A DNA stretch of 64,000 bases, taken from NCBI GenBank assembly GCA_004297625.1, contig SCTY01000034.1:56674-120673 (forward strand). The letters are read 5' to 3'. Position 1 is the first letter of the stretch, and each line of letters opens with the position of its first letter. The notes under the pieces are model-generated. The model was given only the letters and a program-made list of their open reading frames with translations. It was not told where the DNA came from and did no database searches. The DNA comes from Betaproteobacteria bacterium (GTDB lineage Bacteria; Pseudomonadota; Gammaproteobacteria; Burkholderiales; SG8-39). The position numbers were made by a program, and so were the translations under genes. Shown one piece after another: positions 41,685 to 51,966 of this stretch.

Positions 41685-42246
41685 TTCGTACGTCCGCAAG
41701 GCCAAGGAGCAGGGCTACCGCTCCCGGGCGGCGTTCAAGCTCCTGGAACTGGACGAAAAGGAGCATTTTTTCCGCCCTGGAATGCTCGTCGTGGACCTGG
41801 GAGCCGCTCCGGGCGGCTGGTCGCAGGTGGCGGCCGCCAAAGTGAGGCCCGGCGGGCGCGTGATCGCGATTGATCTTTTGCCGGTCGCCCCCATCTCGGG
41901 GGTAACGGTGCTTGAAGGGGATTTCCGGGAAGAAATGCTCCTCCGCAGCCTGGAGGGAGCGAAAGCGGACGTGGTTCTATCCGACGTGTCGCCGAATCTG
42001 TCGGGCATCGGGAACGTTGATCAGGCGCGCGCACTCGAACTGACGCTGGCCGCCGTCGATTTTTGCCGCAAGGCGCTGAAGCCGGAGGGAGTTTTCCTCT
42101 TGAAAGCGTTCCATGGCGAGGCGTTCGAAGAGCTGCTCACGCGGCTCAAAGGCACTTTCCGGAAGGTAAAAGTCGTAAAGCCCTCGGCATCGCGGGGTGA
42201 ATCGGCGGAGACTTACATGCTGGCGCGCGGCTTGCGTGCCTTGTAA
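41641..42246 (+). CDS. rlmE: 23S rRNA 2'-O-methyltransferase RlmE (FtsJ/RrmJ)
   Basis: The 201-residue enzyme methylates U2552 of 23S rRNA. The S-adenosylmethionine motif DLGAAPGGWSQ (near residue 55) and the K-D-K-E catalytic tetrad (Lys in SRAAFKLLEL, Asp in LSDVSPNLSG, Lys in FLLKAFHG, Glu in ESAETY) are all present. It is followed by ftsH after 54 bases, the classic rlmE-ftsH-folP-glmM order. Confidence 0.97.
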   Translation: MAKSSKQWLRRHVTDSYVRKAKEQGYRSRAAFKLLELDEKEHFFRPGMLVVDLGAAPGGWSQVAAAKVRPGGRVIAIDLLPVAPISGVTVLEGDFREEMLLRSLEGAKADVVLSDVSPNLSGIGNVDQARALELTLAAVDFCRKALKPEGVFLLKAFHGEAFEELLTRLKGTFRKVKVVKPSASRGESAETYMLARGLRAL

Positions 42247-42300
42247 GATGAGTTCTTTGCGCAGCGCAATAGAAGGTTTAAACGGCAGGAGAGCAAGTAC

Positions 42301-44190
42301 TTGAACAACATGCTTAAGAACCTGGTCATCTGGCTCGTCATCGGGCTGGTGCTGATGACCGTGTTCAACCAGTTCAATACCCGCCAGGCGGCGCAGGCGC
42401 CGATGGAGTATTCGCAGTTCCTGGAGGAGGTGAAATCCGGGCGCATCTCCAAGGTCACCATCGAGGGCCGCCAGCTCAAGGCCACTACCGCCGAAGGCAA
42501 GCGCGTCACGAGCTATTCGCCGGGCGACATCTGGCTGGTTTCGGACCTGCTCAAGTACGGCGTGAAGATCGAGGCGAAGCCCGAAGAGGAGCCCTCGCTC
42601 CTCATGAACATCTTCGTGTCCTGGTTCCCGATGCTGCTGCTCATCGGCGTGTGGATCTTCTTCATGCGCCAGATGCAGGGCGGCGGGCGCGGCGGCGCGT
42701 TCTCGTTCGGCAAGTCGCGCGCGCGCATGCTGGATGAGTCGACCAACACGGTGACTTTCGCCGACGTCGCGGGCTGCGAAGAGGCCAAAGAGGAAGTCGC
42801 CGAGCTCGTCGACTTCCTGCGCGACCCGACCAAGTTCCAGAAGCTCGGCGGCCGCATCCCGCGCGGCGTGCTGATGGTCGGCTCTCCCGGTACGGGGAAG
42901 ACCCTGCTCGCGCGTGCTATTGCGGGTGAAGCAAAAGTGCCGTTCTTCTCGATTTCCGGCTCCGACTTCGTCGAGATGTTCGTCGGTGTCGGCGCCGCGC
43001 GCGTGCGCGACATGTTCGAGCAGGCGAAGAAGCACGCGCCGTGCATCGTGTTCATCGACGAAATCGACGCGGTCGGCCGCCAGCGCGGCGCGGGCCTCGG
43101 CGGCGGCAACGACGAGCGCGAGCAGACCCTGAACCAGCTGCTCGTCGAGATGGACGGCTTCGAGGCGACGATGGGCGTCATCGTCATCGCCGCGACCAAC
43201 CGGCCGGATGTTCTCGACCCGGCGCTGTTGCGTCCGGGCCGCTTCGACCGGCAAGTGGTCGTGCCGCTGCCCGACATCCGCGGACGCGAAGAGATCCTCA
43301 AGGTGCATATGCGCAAGGTCCCGCTCGCGCCCGATGTGAAGCCCGACATCATCGCGCGCGGTTGCCCCGGCTTCTCGGGCGCCGACCTTGCCAACCTCGT
43401 GAACGAAGCGGCGCTGTTCGCGGCGCGCGGCAACAAGCGCCTGGTGGAGATGGACGACTTCGAGCGCGCCAAGGACAAGATCGTGATGGGCGCCGAGCGG
43501 CGCTCCATGGTCATGCCCGAGGAAGAGCGCAGGAACACGGCGTACCACGAGTCCGGTCACGCGATCGTCGCGAAGCTCTTGCCCAAGACCGACCCGGTGC
43601 ACAAGGTCACCATCATCCCGCGCGGGCGCGCGCTGGGCGTGACGATGCAGCTGCCCGAGACCGACCGCTACAGCCAGGACCGCGAGCGGCTGCTCAACAT
43701 GATCGCGGTGCTCTTCGGCGGCCGCATCGCCGAGGAGCTCTTCATGCACCAGATGACCACCGGCGCCTCGAACGACTTCGAGCGCGCGACCGAGATCGCG
43801 CGGCGCATGGTGACGCACTGGGGCATGTCGGACGAGCTCGGCACCATGGTGTACGGCGAGAACGAGGGCGAGATCTTCCTCGGCCGCTCGGTCACCACGC
43901 ACAAGAGCGTCTCCGAAGCGACCATGCAGAAGGTCGACGGCGAGATCCGCCGCATCATCGACCAGCAGTACCACCTCGCGCGCAAGCTTCTGGAAGACAA
44001 CCGCGACAAGGTGGAGACGATGACCAAGTCGCTGCTCGAGTGGGAGACGCTCGACGCTGACCAGTTGAACGACATCATGGCCGGAAAGCCGCCGCGTCCG
44101 CCCAAGCCCTCGAGCAGCTCGCAAACGCCTTCCAAGCCCGCGAGCAGCGGGGGCGCGCAGGGCGACACGGCTCCGCATCCCGCGGCGTGA
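42301..44190 (+). CDS. ftsH: ATP-dependent zinc metalloprotease FtsH
   Basis: The 629-residue membrane protease has two membrane segments (about 5-22 and 100-120) around the FtsH periplasmic domain ([16 protein letters not shown]), an AAA domain (Walker A GSPGTGKT near 198, Walker [13 protein letters not shown]) and the zinc site H-E-S-G-H near 415. It degrades unstable and misfolded proteins, including LpxC and sigma-32 in relatives. The start is TTG 42301 (AGGAG nine bases before); an ATG three codons later is the alternative. Its stop overlaps folP (GTGA). Confidence 0.98.
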   Translation: MNNMLKNLVIWLVIGLVLMTVFNQFNTRQAAQAPMEYSQFLEEVKSGRISKVTIEGRQLKATTAEGKRVTSYSPGDIWLVSDLLKYGVKIEAKPEEEPSLLMNIFVSWFPMLLLIGVWIFFMRQMQGGGRGGAFSFGKSRARMLDESTNTVTFADVAGCEEAKEEVAELVDFLRDPTKFQKLGGRIPRGVLMVGSPGTGKTLLARAIAGEAKVPFFSISGSDFVEMFVGVGAARVRDMFEQAKKHAPCIVFIDEIDAVGRQRGAGLGGGNDEREQTLNQLLVEMDGFEATMGVIVIAATNRPDVLDPALLRPGRFDRQVVVPLPDIRGREEILKVHMRKVPLAPDVKPDIIARGCPGFSGADLANLVNEAALFAARGNKRLVEMDDFERAKDKIVMGAERRSMVMPEEERRNTAYHESGHAIVAKLLPKTDPVHKVTIIPRGRALGVTMQLPETDRYSQDRERLLNMIAVLFGGRIAEELFMHQMTTGASNDFERATEIARRMVTHWGMSDELGTMVYGENEGEIFLGRSVTTHKSVSEATMQKVDGEIRRIIDQQYHLARKLLEDNRDKVETMTKSLLEWETLDADQLNDIMAGKPPRPPKPSSSSQTPSKPASSGGAQGDTAPHPAA

Positions 44191-45014
44191 TCCTGCGGTG
44201 CGGGCGGTTTCACCTCCCGCTCGATAGACCGCTGGTCATGGGCGTGGTGAACATCACGCCCGATTCCTTCTCCGACGGCGGCCGCTTCCTCGACAGGGAA
44301 GCGGCCGTTTCGCATGCGCGGCGCCTTGCCGAAGAGGGCGCCGACATCATCGACCTCGGCGGCGAGTCCACGCGTCCCGGCGCCGCGCCGGTGTCCGAAC
44401 AAGAAGAATTGAACAGGGTGATTCCTGTTCTCCAGACCCTGAATCTGTTTGATAAACCCATTTCGGTCGACACGCGCCGACCCGCAGTCATGAGGGCCGC
44501 GCTCGCGGCGGGCGCATCGATGATCAACGACATCCAGGCGCTCGCGGCGCCCGGGGCGCTCGAAGCCGTTGCCGGGAGCGACTGCGCCGTGTGCCTTATG
44601 CACATGAAAGGCACCCCGGCGACCATGCAACAGGAGCCGCGCTACGATGACGTCGTCGCCGAGGTGAAAGCCTTTCTGAAAGAGGCGGTTGCGCGGGCGA
44701 CGGCGGCCGGAATCGAACGCGCGCGTATCGTCGCGGACCCGGGTTTCGGCTTCGGCAAGACGGCAGGCCACAACCTGGAAATACTGAGAAAGCTCGCTGA
44801 ATTCCAATCGCTCGAGGTCCCCATCCTGGCCGGGCTGTCGCGCAAGTCGACGATCGGAAAAATCACCGGCCGGCCTGCGGATGAGCGGCTCGCCGGAAGC
44901 TTGGCGATGGCTTTGCTCGCGTTGCAGGGCGGGGCGAAAATACTTCGGGTGCATGATGTGAAGGAGACGAAGGACGTGATTGCCGTTTGGCGAGCTTTTG
45001 AAAATGACGCGTAA
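44187..45014 (+). CDS. folP: Dihydropteroate synthase
   Basis: The 275-residue enzyme joins p-aminobenzoate to the pterin in folate synthesis and is the sulfonamide target. Signatures are [16 protein letters not shown] near residue 15 and [12 protein letters not shown] near 52, with S-V-D-T and the K-S/R-K motif (L-S-R-K-S-T-I-G) later. The GTG start overlaps ftsH, and its end overlaps glmM by 11 bases. Confidence 0.97.
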   Translation: MILRCGRFHLPLDRPLVMGVVNITPDSFSDGGRFLDREAAVSHARRLAEEGADIIDLGGESTRPGAAPVSEQEELNRVIPVLQTLNLFDKPISVDTRRPAVMRAALAAGASMINDIQALAAPGALEAVAGSDCAVCLMHMKGTPATMQQEPRYDDVVAEVKAFLKEAVARATAAGIERARIVADPGFGFGKTAGHNLEILRKLAEFQSLEVPILAGLSRKSTIGKITGRPADERLAGSLAMALLALQGGAKILRVHDVKETKDVIAVWRAFENDA

Positions 45015-46344
45015 ATACTTCGGCACGGACGGCGTGCGCGGCACGGTGGGCTCGAGCCCCATGACGCCCGATTTCGTGCTGCGCCTGGGCTACGCGGCCG
45101 GCAAGGTGCTTTCCGGACGGGGTAAGAATCCCGCCGTGCTGATCGGCAAGGACACACGCATTTCGGGTTACATGTTCGAGTCGGCGCTGGAGGCGGGATT
45201 TTCGGCTGCCGGGGTGGATGTGCACATGTGCGGGCCGATCCCAACGCCGGCCGTCGCCTATCTCACGCGCGCGCTGCGGCTCACCGCGGGCGTGGTGATC
45301 AGCGCCTCGCACAACCCGTATCCCGACAACGGAATCAAGATCTTCTCCGGCGACGGCTTCAAGCTCCCGGACGAAACCGAAGTCGCCATCGAGGCGGAGA
45401 TGGACCGGCCGATGGGCTGCAACCAGGCCGCCGACCTGGGCAAGGTATGGCGCGTCGACGACGCCGGCGGGCGCTACATCGAGTTCTGCAAGTCCACCTT
45501 TCCGTCGGATCTCGATCTCAAGGGATTGAGGATCGTCGTCGATTGCGCGCACGGCGCCGCGTACCACGTCGCGCCGCACGTGTTCCACGAGCTCGGCGCG
45601 GACGTCGCCTCGATCGGCGTCAAGCCCGACGGCATGAACATCAACGAGAAGAGCGGCGCCACGTCGCCTTCGGTTCTGCAGCAAAATGTATTGACCGAAA
45701 AGGCAGAGTTCGGAATCGCCCTCGACGGCGACGGCGACCGCGTGGTGATCGTCGACGGGGCCGGCCGGCTCTATGACGGCGATCAGCTGCTTTACGCGAT
45801 CGCCGCGCACCGCGCGCGCAAGCGCAAAGTGAGCGGCATTGCCGGCACGCAGATGACCAACCTGGCGTTCGAGAAGGCCGTGCAGAAGCTCGGCATCGCC
45901 TTCGGGCGCGCCAAGGTCGGCGACCGCTACGTGCTCGAGCTGATGCGCGAGAAGGGCTGGGAGCTCGGCGGCGAGAACTCCGGCCACCTCATCTGCCTGG
46001 ACAAGCACACCACCGGGGACGGCATCGTCTCCGCTCTCCAGGTGCTGCACGCGGTGCGCGAATCGGGGCGCTCGCTTGCGAAGCTGACCGCCGAGCTCGT
46101 CATGTACCCCCAGGTGCTCGTCAACGTGCAGGTTCCGCGCGGCTTCAAGTGGGAAAAACACGAAGGCATAAAAAAGGCGCAGACGGATGCCGAGCGGGAG
46201 CTGAACGGGCGCGGGCGCGTGCTGCTGCGCCCGTCGGGCACCGAGCCCGTGCTGCGCGTCATGGTCGAGGGCGAGCCGAGGGAAGCGATCGAGTCGGCGG
46301 CGAATTCGATCGCCTCAGCCGTGCGCAGGGCCGCCGCCGGCTGA
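45004..46344 (+). CDS. glmM: Phosphoglucosamine mutase
   Basis: The 446-residue enzyme converts glucosamine-6-P to glucosamine-1-P for peptidoglycan and lipopolysaccharide. It starts [11 protein letters not shown], has the phospho-serine loop ([10 protein letters not shown], Ser about residue 102), the metal loop [10 protein letters not shown] (near 243), the sugar loop G-E-N-S-G-H, and the phosphate loop R-P-S-G-T-E-P near 412. It overlaps the convergent truncated P-type ATPase by 30 bases. Confidence 0.97.
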   Translation: MTRKYFGTDGVRGTVGSSPMTPDFVLRLGYAAGKVLSGRGKNPAVLIGKDTRISGYMFESALEAGFSAAGVDVHMCGPIPTPAVAYLTRALRLTAGVVISASHNPYPDNGIKIFSGDGFKLPDETEVAIEAEMDRPMGCNQAADLGKVWRVDDAGGRYIEFCKSTFPSDLDLKGLRIVVDCAHGAAYHVAPHVFHELGADVASIGVKPDGMNINEKSGATSPSVLQQNVLTEKAEFGIALDGDGDRVVIVDGAGRLYDGDQLLYAIAAHRARKRKVSGIAGTQMTNLAFEKAVQKLGIAFGRAKVGDRYVLELMREKGWELGGENSGHLICLDKHTTGDGIVSALQVLHAVRESGRSLAKLTAELVMYPQVLVNVQVPRGFKWEKHEGIKKAQTDAERELNGRGRVLLRPSGTEPVLRVMVEGEPREAIESAANSIASAVRRAAAG

Positions 46345-48306
46345 TTCCGCAGGGGCAGCGGTCTCGATCCTGAACAAAGAGACCACGCCCAGCTTGATCT
46401 GATCGAGAACCAGGGCGAAGCCGATTGCGGCGGCGGCTACGGCGGCGACAATCGGCAATGGCAAGGCTTTCATCATCGTGCCCGAAAGCGCGAGCACCGA
46501 GACCAGCGCAAGATCGATCAGCGTGGCGGCGATGATCCAGGCGCTCGGCTGCGAGCTCCACATGCGGCGGCGTTCGCGCAGCACGTACAGCAGCGCCTGG
46601 TTGCCGAACACGAGCGTAACGAAGGCGAGTGTCTGAAGCTCTTCGGCGGTAAGGCCGAGACGGAACGCCCCCCATGCAAGCGCGCCCGCGGAAAAGGCCA
46701 GCTTGCAGCCTCCAAGAGTGATCGCGGCGGCGGTCACGTTGCGCATACGCCACCGGCTCGGGGACGCAGCGGCGCCCGGCCTGTCGGTCGTGAGGGACAT
46801 CGCCAGGAAGTCATTGGTCATGAAAAGCAGCACCATGAGCGCCGGCGTCAGGATGGCGTGGCCGGTCAGGACCAGCCCGAGCGCGAGAAACAGGACGATC
46901 TCGATCTTCTTGACGATCATGTTGAACGTATAGGTGACGAGCCGCTGGAAGCCGACGCGGCCTTCGCGCACCGCGAACACCACGCCCGCAAGGCCGGGCT
47001 CGGTGAGGACCATGCCCGCGGCGGCCTTCGCCGCGTCGGTCGCGCTGGAGACCGCGATGCCGATCTGCGCCTGCGCGAGCGCCGGAGCATCGTTCGTGCC
47101 GTCGCCGCACATGCCCACCCCATGGCTCTCGCCCTGCAGCCGCTTCACCAGCCGATGCTTTTCCTCCGGAACCACCCGGGCGAGGACGTCGGATTCGGCG
47201 ATGCCCACCTTGTGCGCGATGGCGGCCGCCGTGACGGGAGAGTCTCCTGTCACCATCAGGGTGCGGACGCCCAGACGGCGCAGATCCGAGACGAGCCCGG
47301 CCGAATCGTCTCTTGGGGGATCGCTAAGGGCGATAAGCGCGGCGAGACGAAGCGGCGCCGGCGCGCCTACGGCGACCGCAATGACGCGGTGTCCCTGCGC
47401 GGCGATCGCATCGACGATGTGCGGCGCATCGGCCGGTATCTCGCTCGCCGCCGCAAGCGCCTCGAATGCGCCCTTGACGACGCGAATTTCATTTCCATCG
47501 CGATCGGCGGCAAAGGCCTGCGCGGTCCTGGTCGCCGGATCGAAGGGAACGAAGCGCACGAGCCGTTCGCTCGCCCGGGAAGCGGCCTGCGCGGCCGCGG
47601 CCTTGCGGACGGCGCCGTCGATCGGATCCTGGTCCGCCTCGGAGCTCGCTAACGCTGCGAGCGCCAGCGCACGCTCGCGGTTGAACCCCGGCATCCGCAC
47701 GACGTCGACCACTTCGAGCACGTTGCGCGTCAGAGTCCCGGTCTTGTCGGCGCACAGGACGTCCATGGCGGCCGCCTCGTGCGCGGCCGACAGGCGCGTC
47801 AGCAGCACGCCGCGGGCGGCAAGCGCCTGCGCGCTGAACGCGGCGGATAAAGTGAACGTCGCGGGCAGCGCGAGCGGGATCGTGGCGAGCAGCGCCGTGA
47901 GGGCGAGGCGCATCAGGTCCCCGGACGGGAACGCCGAAGCATAGGCGTAGCCGATGATGAGTATGGCGACCGCGCCGTTCACGACCGCGAGGTTGCGCGT
48001 GGTCGCGAAGATCGCTGCCTGCTCGGTGCTCGGCGCGCGCGCCATGCGGACCAGCTCGGCCGCGCGTCCGAAATGGGTTCTGGCTCCGGTCGCCGTGACC
48101 TCGGCGATCGCCTGCCCGCGCCGCACGATGGAACCGGCGTAGACGCGGCTTGCGGCTTCCGCCTCGACCGGCAGGGACTCGCCGGTGAGCATCGACTGAT
48201 CGACCATCACCGAGCCCGAGACGATCGTCGCATCGGCGGGCACGATCGCCCCGAGCGGCAGCCGGACCGCGTCACCGGGCACGAGCTCCGAGGCCGCTAG
48301 CCTCAC
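46315..48306 (-). pseudogene. P-type (P3A, proton-pump-like) ATPase lacking its N-terminus
   Basis: The frame (663 residues from a GTG at 48306 with no ribosome site) begins in the middle of the actuator domain at L-V-P-G-D, keeps T-G-E-S, the phosphorylation loop DKTGTLTRN, TGDS and GDGTNDAPA, and the C-terminal membrane segments, but lacks the cation-ATPase N-terminal domain, segments M1-M2 and the first half of the actuator domain (about 130 residues). Codons just before the GTG (K-W-V) still fit the family, then a stop occurs. The break coincides with the truncated end of the neighbouring lipoprotein gene, so a deletion joined the two. Without M1-M2 it should not pump. A complete paralogue lies at 49572-51962. 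Confidence 0.82.
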
Positions 48307-48997
48307 CCACTTCGGGCTTGATTCCCAGCGCTTCCTTCAAGAACTTGATGTCCTTTTCCGTATCGGGATCGACCCGTTCGCGAAAAAAGACCCGCGCCTC
48401 TTCTTCCTTGCCGCGCTTCTCGATTCGAACGCCGAGCGCGTCCGCCTGCTGGATGCGCCGAATCGCCTCGAGCACCCGGCGGAATTCCGGATCTTCCCGG
48501 CGCGATCGCGCCGGCGAAGCGGAATAGTTGTGCACATCGTTGATGGCGCGCACCGTGAGCGACAGGATGTAGTCGGCCGGGTGCCCGGCCTGGATCATGG
48601 CGAAGATGGCCTGGGGCGGGATCGGCCTCAGCAGCTTCTCGATGTACTCCTTCCCGGTGACCGGCACGTAGGAGATCGTGGGGCGGTCGGTGTAGGTGCC
48701 GGTCGCGCCAAGCTCGCGGAACGTGTCGGTCGGCGACCTGGGAAATATTCTGGAGGCCAGGCTGACTTCGCTTTGCAGCGTGTAGGAGCTGATGACCGAG
48801 GACACCTCGAAGAACACCGGTGCGTCGAAATAGCGCAGCTTGACGATGTTGAGCAGCGTCTGCTCCCTCCACGATCCTGCGATGGCGCTCGCGTAGTCCA
48901 GCCGGTCGCGTGAAATGCTGGCGGGCCCGATCGATTGACAGCCGGTCGCGCCGACTGCAGCGGCGATCACGCAAAGGAGTGTCGGGCCGAGTCGCAT
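48272..48997 (-). pseudogene. Lipoprotein gene with its 3' end lost at the ATPase junction
   Basis: From ATG 48997 there is a lipoprotein signal (A-A-A-V-G-A-T-G-C, Cys about residue 20) and a mature domain with W-R-E-Q-T-L-L-N-I-V-K-L-R-Y-F-D-A-P-V-F, D-R-P-T-I-S-Y-V-P-V-T-G and I-P-P-Q-A-I-F-A-M-I-Q-A-G, a pattern I recall from uncharacterised proteobacterial lipoproteins of roughly 350-400 residues. Here the protein has 241 residues; the last 15 or so come from the ATPase gene read in another frame. Upstream is a TTGAC-N4-GTCAA box shared with osmC. The remnant could still be expressed. Confidence 0.65.
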
Positions 48998-49032
48998 TTC
49001 TACCAAGCGTCGCGCCGGCAGGCGGGCCGCTG

Positions 49033-49046
49033 TTGACGTGCGTCAA
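49033..49046. promoter_or_regulatory. Crp/Fnr-type palindrome 1 (TTGAC-N4-GTCAA)
   Basis: TTGACGTGCGTCAA is a perfect palindrome of FNR-like geometry (5-4-5), 36 bases upstream of the lipoprotein ATG on the minus strand and 43 bases before the osmC ATG on the plus strand. The same half-sites recur at 59659 and 62617. Confidence 0.75.
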
Positions 49047-49088
49047 GTGTCTTGGAGATGGCGCGAGGAGAATTGGATTTGTTGGACG

Positions 49089-49520
49089 ATGCGAAGCCTT
49101 TCCGTGGCAGAGCCGAGACAACTGACTTATTCCGTGCGTACGCGCCGGCTGGATGCCTCGGGCAGCGAGGCGAGGTGCAAGGATGCGCACCTCATGCTCG
49201 ATACCGGCGCTGCCGGCAGGCCCGATGCATTCAATCCGGCCGAGCTGCTGCTCGCGGCGCTTTCGGCCTGCATCGTCAAGGGGATCGAGCGCGTGGCGCC
49301 GATCATCAAATTCGGCTTCCACGGGGTCGAGGTTCGCGTGACGGGCGTGCGCCAGGACGCGCCGCCGAAAATGGCGCGCATCGACTACGAGATCATCGTC
49401 GACACCGACGAGTCCGACCGCAAGCTCGAGCTGCTGCACGAAAACGTGCGCAAGTATGGAACTGTCTACAACACCGTCGCGCCAGGCACGGATCTCACCG
49501 GATCGCTTCGAAGGCGTTGA
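49089..49520 (+). CDS. OsmC-family protein
   Basis: The 143-residue protein shows the OsmC fold: an N-terminal strand Q-L-T-Y-S-V-R-T, then F-N-P-A-E-L-L-L-A-A-L-S-A-C with the peroxidatic Cys (near 56), and a C-terminal Y-N-T-V-A-P-G-T. The second active-site Cys of peroxide reductases, normally before the N-T-L/V-x block, is replaced (K-Y-G-T-V-Y-N-T), so it may belong to the YhfA-like branch rather than being a peroxiredoxin. A GAGGAG lies 18 bases before the ATG, so the start is uncertain. It heads the operon leading to the proton ATPase. Confidence 0.82.
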   Translation: MRSLSVAEPRQLTYSVRTRRLDASGSEARCKDAHLMLDTGAAGRPDAFNPAELLLAALSACIVKGIERVAPIIKFGFHGVEVRVTGVRQDAPPKMARIDYEIIVDTDESDRKLELLHENVRKYGTVYNTVAPGTDLTGSLRRR

Positions 49521-49571
49521 AGCGCGGTGTCGTCGCCCTTTGTGTCAGCGGCGGACAGGTCATCGCCCTGC

Positions 49572-51962
49572 ATGAATGTCGAAACGATGGCACACGCTCG
49601 GACCGCCGAGGCGGCAGAGGGATTGACAAGCGCCGAGGCGCAAGCGCGCATGCGCGAGCAGGGCCCCAACGCGATCGCGCAGGCGCGGCCCAGTATGGTC
49701 AAGGCGTTTCTCCTCAAGTTCTGGGGCCTGATTCCGTGGATGCTCGAAATCGCCATCGTCGTCGATCTTCTCTTGGGCCGCTGGGTCGAGGCCGTGGTGA
49801 TCGTCGTTCTGCTGCTGGTGAACGGCCTCATGGGTTTCATGCAGGAGAAGCGCGCGATGGGCGCGCTCGCATTGCTGCGCCAGCGTCTGACGATCAATGC
49901 GCGGGTCCGGCGGGACGGTCGCTGGCAGCAAGTTCCTGCCGCGGACCTCGTACCGGGCGACCTCGTGCGCGTACGGGCCGGCGATGTCGTGCCCGCCGAC
50001 ATCCATCTATCCGATGGCCGGGTGCTCCTTGACCAGTCCGTGCTCACCGGCGAATCGATGCCCCTCGAGCAAGGCCCCGGAAAAACGGCGTACTCCGGGA
50101 CCACCGTCAGCCGCGGCGAAGCGACCGGCGTGGTAACTGCAACGGGCGCCCGAACCTATTTTGGCAAGACAACGGAGCTCGTCCGCGTCGCGCAGGCGCC
50201 GCCCCGGCTCGAGCGGCTGATCGTCGGAGTGGCGAAATATCTCGCAGCCGTCAGCGTCCTTCTCGCGATCGCCGTGTTCGCCGTGGCGCTCCTGAGAGGC
50301 ACGCCCTTGTCCGAAGTGCTTCCCTTCGCGCTCATGCTGCTCGTCTTCGCCGTGCCTCATGTCATGCCTGCCATGTTCACCATGTCCGCAGCGCTCGGCG
50401 CCCGCATGCTGGCCGACAAGGGAATCCTTGTCACGCGCCTTGCCGCGATCGAGGACGCGGCTTCGATGGACGTCCTCTGCCTCGACAAGACCGGCACTCT
50501 CACCGAGAACCGGCTCACCGTCGGCGAGGCGGTGCTTGTTTCTGCGCAGACGCAGGAGGAACTGGTCCGGCTCGCCGCCCTTGCCTCGGACGAGGCAACC
50601 CAAGATCCCATCGACCTGGCGATTCTCGAAGCGGCGCGCGCACGAGGACTGCTGGAGAAATTACCCCCGCGTCTCGCCTTCGTGCCATTCGATCCCGGCA
50701 ACAAGCGCTCGGAAGTCTCCGTTCGGGAGGGCGAGCAAACAGCGCGCATCGTCAAGGGGGAGCCGAGAACCGTTTCGGAGCTTGCCGGCTTGCCGTGGCA
50801 GGAAATCGCCGATCAGGTCGCGCGGCTTTCGGCGGACGGATCGAGGGTATTGGCGGTTGCGAGCGGCAGCGATTCAAAGCTGCGCATCGCCGGACTCGTG
50901 GCGCTAAACGATCCGCCGCGGCCGGACTCCGCCGTGTCCATCGCCGAGCTGCGCAAGCGCGGCGTGCGCGTCGTGCTCGTCACCGGAGACGGCGAGGCCA
51001 CCGCGCGCGCGCTTGCCGGCAAGGTCGGGATCGCCGGGGAGGTCGCGCCTGCCGGCACGATCCGCGAGAATCTGCGTTCAAGCGACGCCGATCGCTTTGC
51101 CATATTTGCGAGAGTCCTGCCGCAGGACAAGTTTTTCCTCGTGCAAGCGCTGCAAAAGGCCGGCCACGTCGTCGGCATGACCGGAGACGGCGTGAACGAC
51201 GCTCCCGCGCTCCGGCAGGCGGACGTGGGCATCGCGGTCGCCAATGCGACCGACGTCGCCAAGGCGGCCGCCAGCCTGGTTCTTATCAAGCCCGGCATCG
51301 GCGGCATCACGATGGCCATCGACGGCAGCCGCAGGATCTATCAGCGGATGAAGTCTTTCCTGATCGCCATGAACACCCGAAAGATGGCGTTCCCGGTATT
51401 TCTGGCGCTGGGAGCGCTGTTCATGGGGAGCTTCCTTCTGAGCCCCCTGCTCATGGTCCTGTTCATGCTGTCGGCTGACTTCGTCACCATGTCGCTTTCG
51501 ATGGATCAGGCCACCGCGTCACCGGGTCCGGACCACTGGGCCCTGCGCCCGCTGATGGGCGCGGCGATGGGCTATGCGCTCGTGCTCCTGCTCCTCAGCG
51601 GACTGGTGTACTGGTTCGCCACGAGCGCATTGGGACTCGGAGTTGCGCAAGCGCAGACCTTGCTTTTTGCCTGGTTCATTTTCGCCGGGTCGCAAGCGGT
51701 CATCTACCTGTCCCGGGCGCGCGGCCACTTCTGGGCGAGGCCTCTTCCTGCGCGGCTGGTGAACGTGGTGGGTGTCCTCAATGTCGGCGTGTTCGCGCTC
51801 ATGGCGGCCGAAGGCTGGTTGATGGCCCCCATTTCCCCGCTGCTGGTGGGCGCAGCGCTGATCCTCGCGCTCGCCTTCCTCGTCGGCGCCGATCAATTCA
51901 AGGCCATGCTGGCGAGTTTCTCGCCCACGCGTCAGACGCCGATACCGGCGTCCGGAGGATAA
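49572..51962 (+). CDS. P3A-type plasma-membrane proton-efflux ATPase
   Basis: The 796-residue enzyme has the cation-ATPase N-terminal domain (G-L-T-S-A-E-A-Q-A-R-M-R-E-Q-G-P-N), M1-M2, the actuator domain with D-L-V-P-G-D and L-T-G-E-S, the phosphorylation site CLDKTGTLTENRL (near 320), TGDGEAT and GDGVNDAPAL, and six C-terminal membrane segments. By family it should export protons using ATP, supporting pH control. Length is typical (about 800-850). No good ribosome site is seen; a GTG at 49527 gives a longer form. It is followed after four bases by the ferredoxin-reductase fusion. Confidence 0.9.
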   Translation: MNVETMAHARTAEAAEGLTSAEAQARMREQGPNAIAQARPSMVKAFLLKFWGLIPWMLEIAIVVDLLLGRWVEAVVIVVLLLVNGLMGFMQEKRAMGALALLRQRLTINARVRRDGRWQQVPAADLVPGDLVRVRAGDVVPADIHLSDGRVLLDQSVLTGESMPLEQGPGKTAYSGTTVSRGEATGVVTATGARTYFGKTTELVRVAQAPPRLERLIVGVAKYLAAVSVLLAIAVFAVALLRGTPLSEVLPFALMLLVFAVPHVMPAMFTMSAALGARMLADKGILVTRLAAIEDAASMDVLCLDKTGTLTENRLTVGEAVLVSAQTQEELVRLAALASDEATQDPIDLAILEAARARGLLEKLPPRLAFVPFDPGNKRSEVSVREGEQTARIVKGEPRTVSELAGLPWQEIADQVARLSADGSRVLAVASGSDSKLRIAGLVALNDPPRPDSAVSIAELRKRGVRVVLVTGDGEATARALAGKVGIAGEVAPAGTIRENLRSSDADRFAIFARVLPQDKFFLVQALQKAGHVVGMTGDGVNDAPALRQADVGIAVANATDVAKAAASLVLIKPGIGGITMAIDGSRRIYQRMKSFLIAMNTRKMAFPVFLALGALFMGSFLLSPLLMVLFMLSADFVTMSLSMDQATASPGPDHWALRPLMGAAMGYALVLLLLSGLVYWFATSALGLGVAQAQTLLFAWFIFAGSQAVIYLSRARGHFWARPLPARLVNVVGVLNVGVFALMAAEGWLMAPISPLLVGAALILALAFLVGADQFKAMLASFSPTRQTPIPASGG

Positions 51963-51966
51963 GAAC

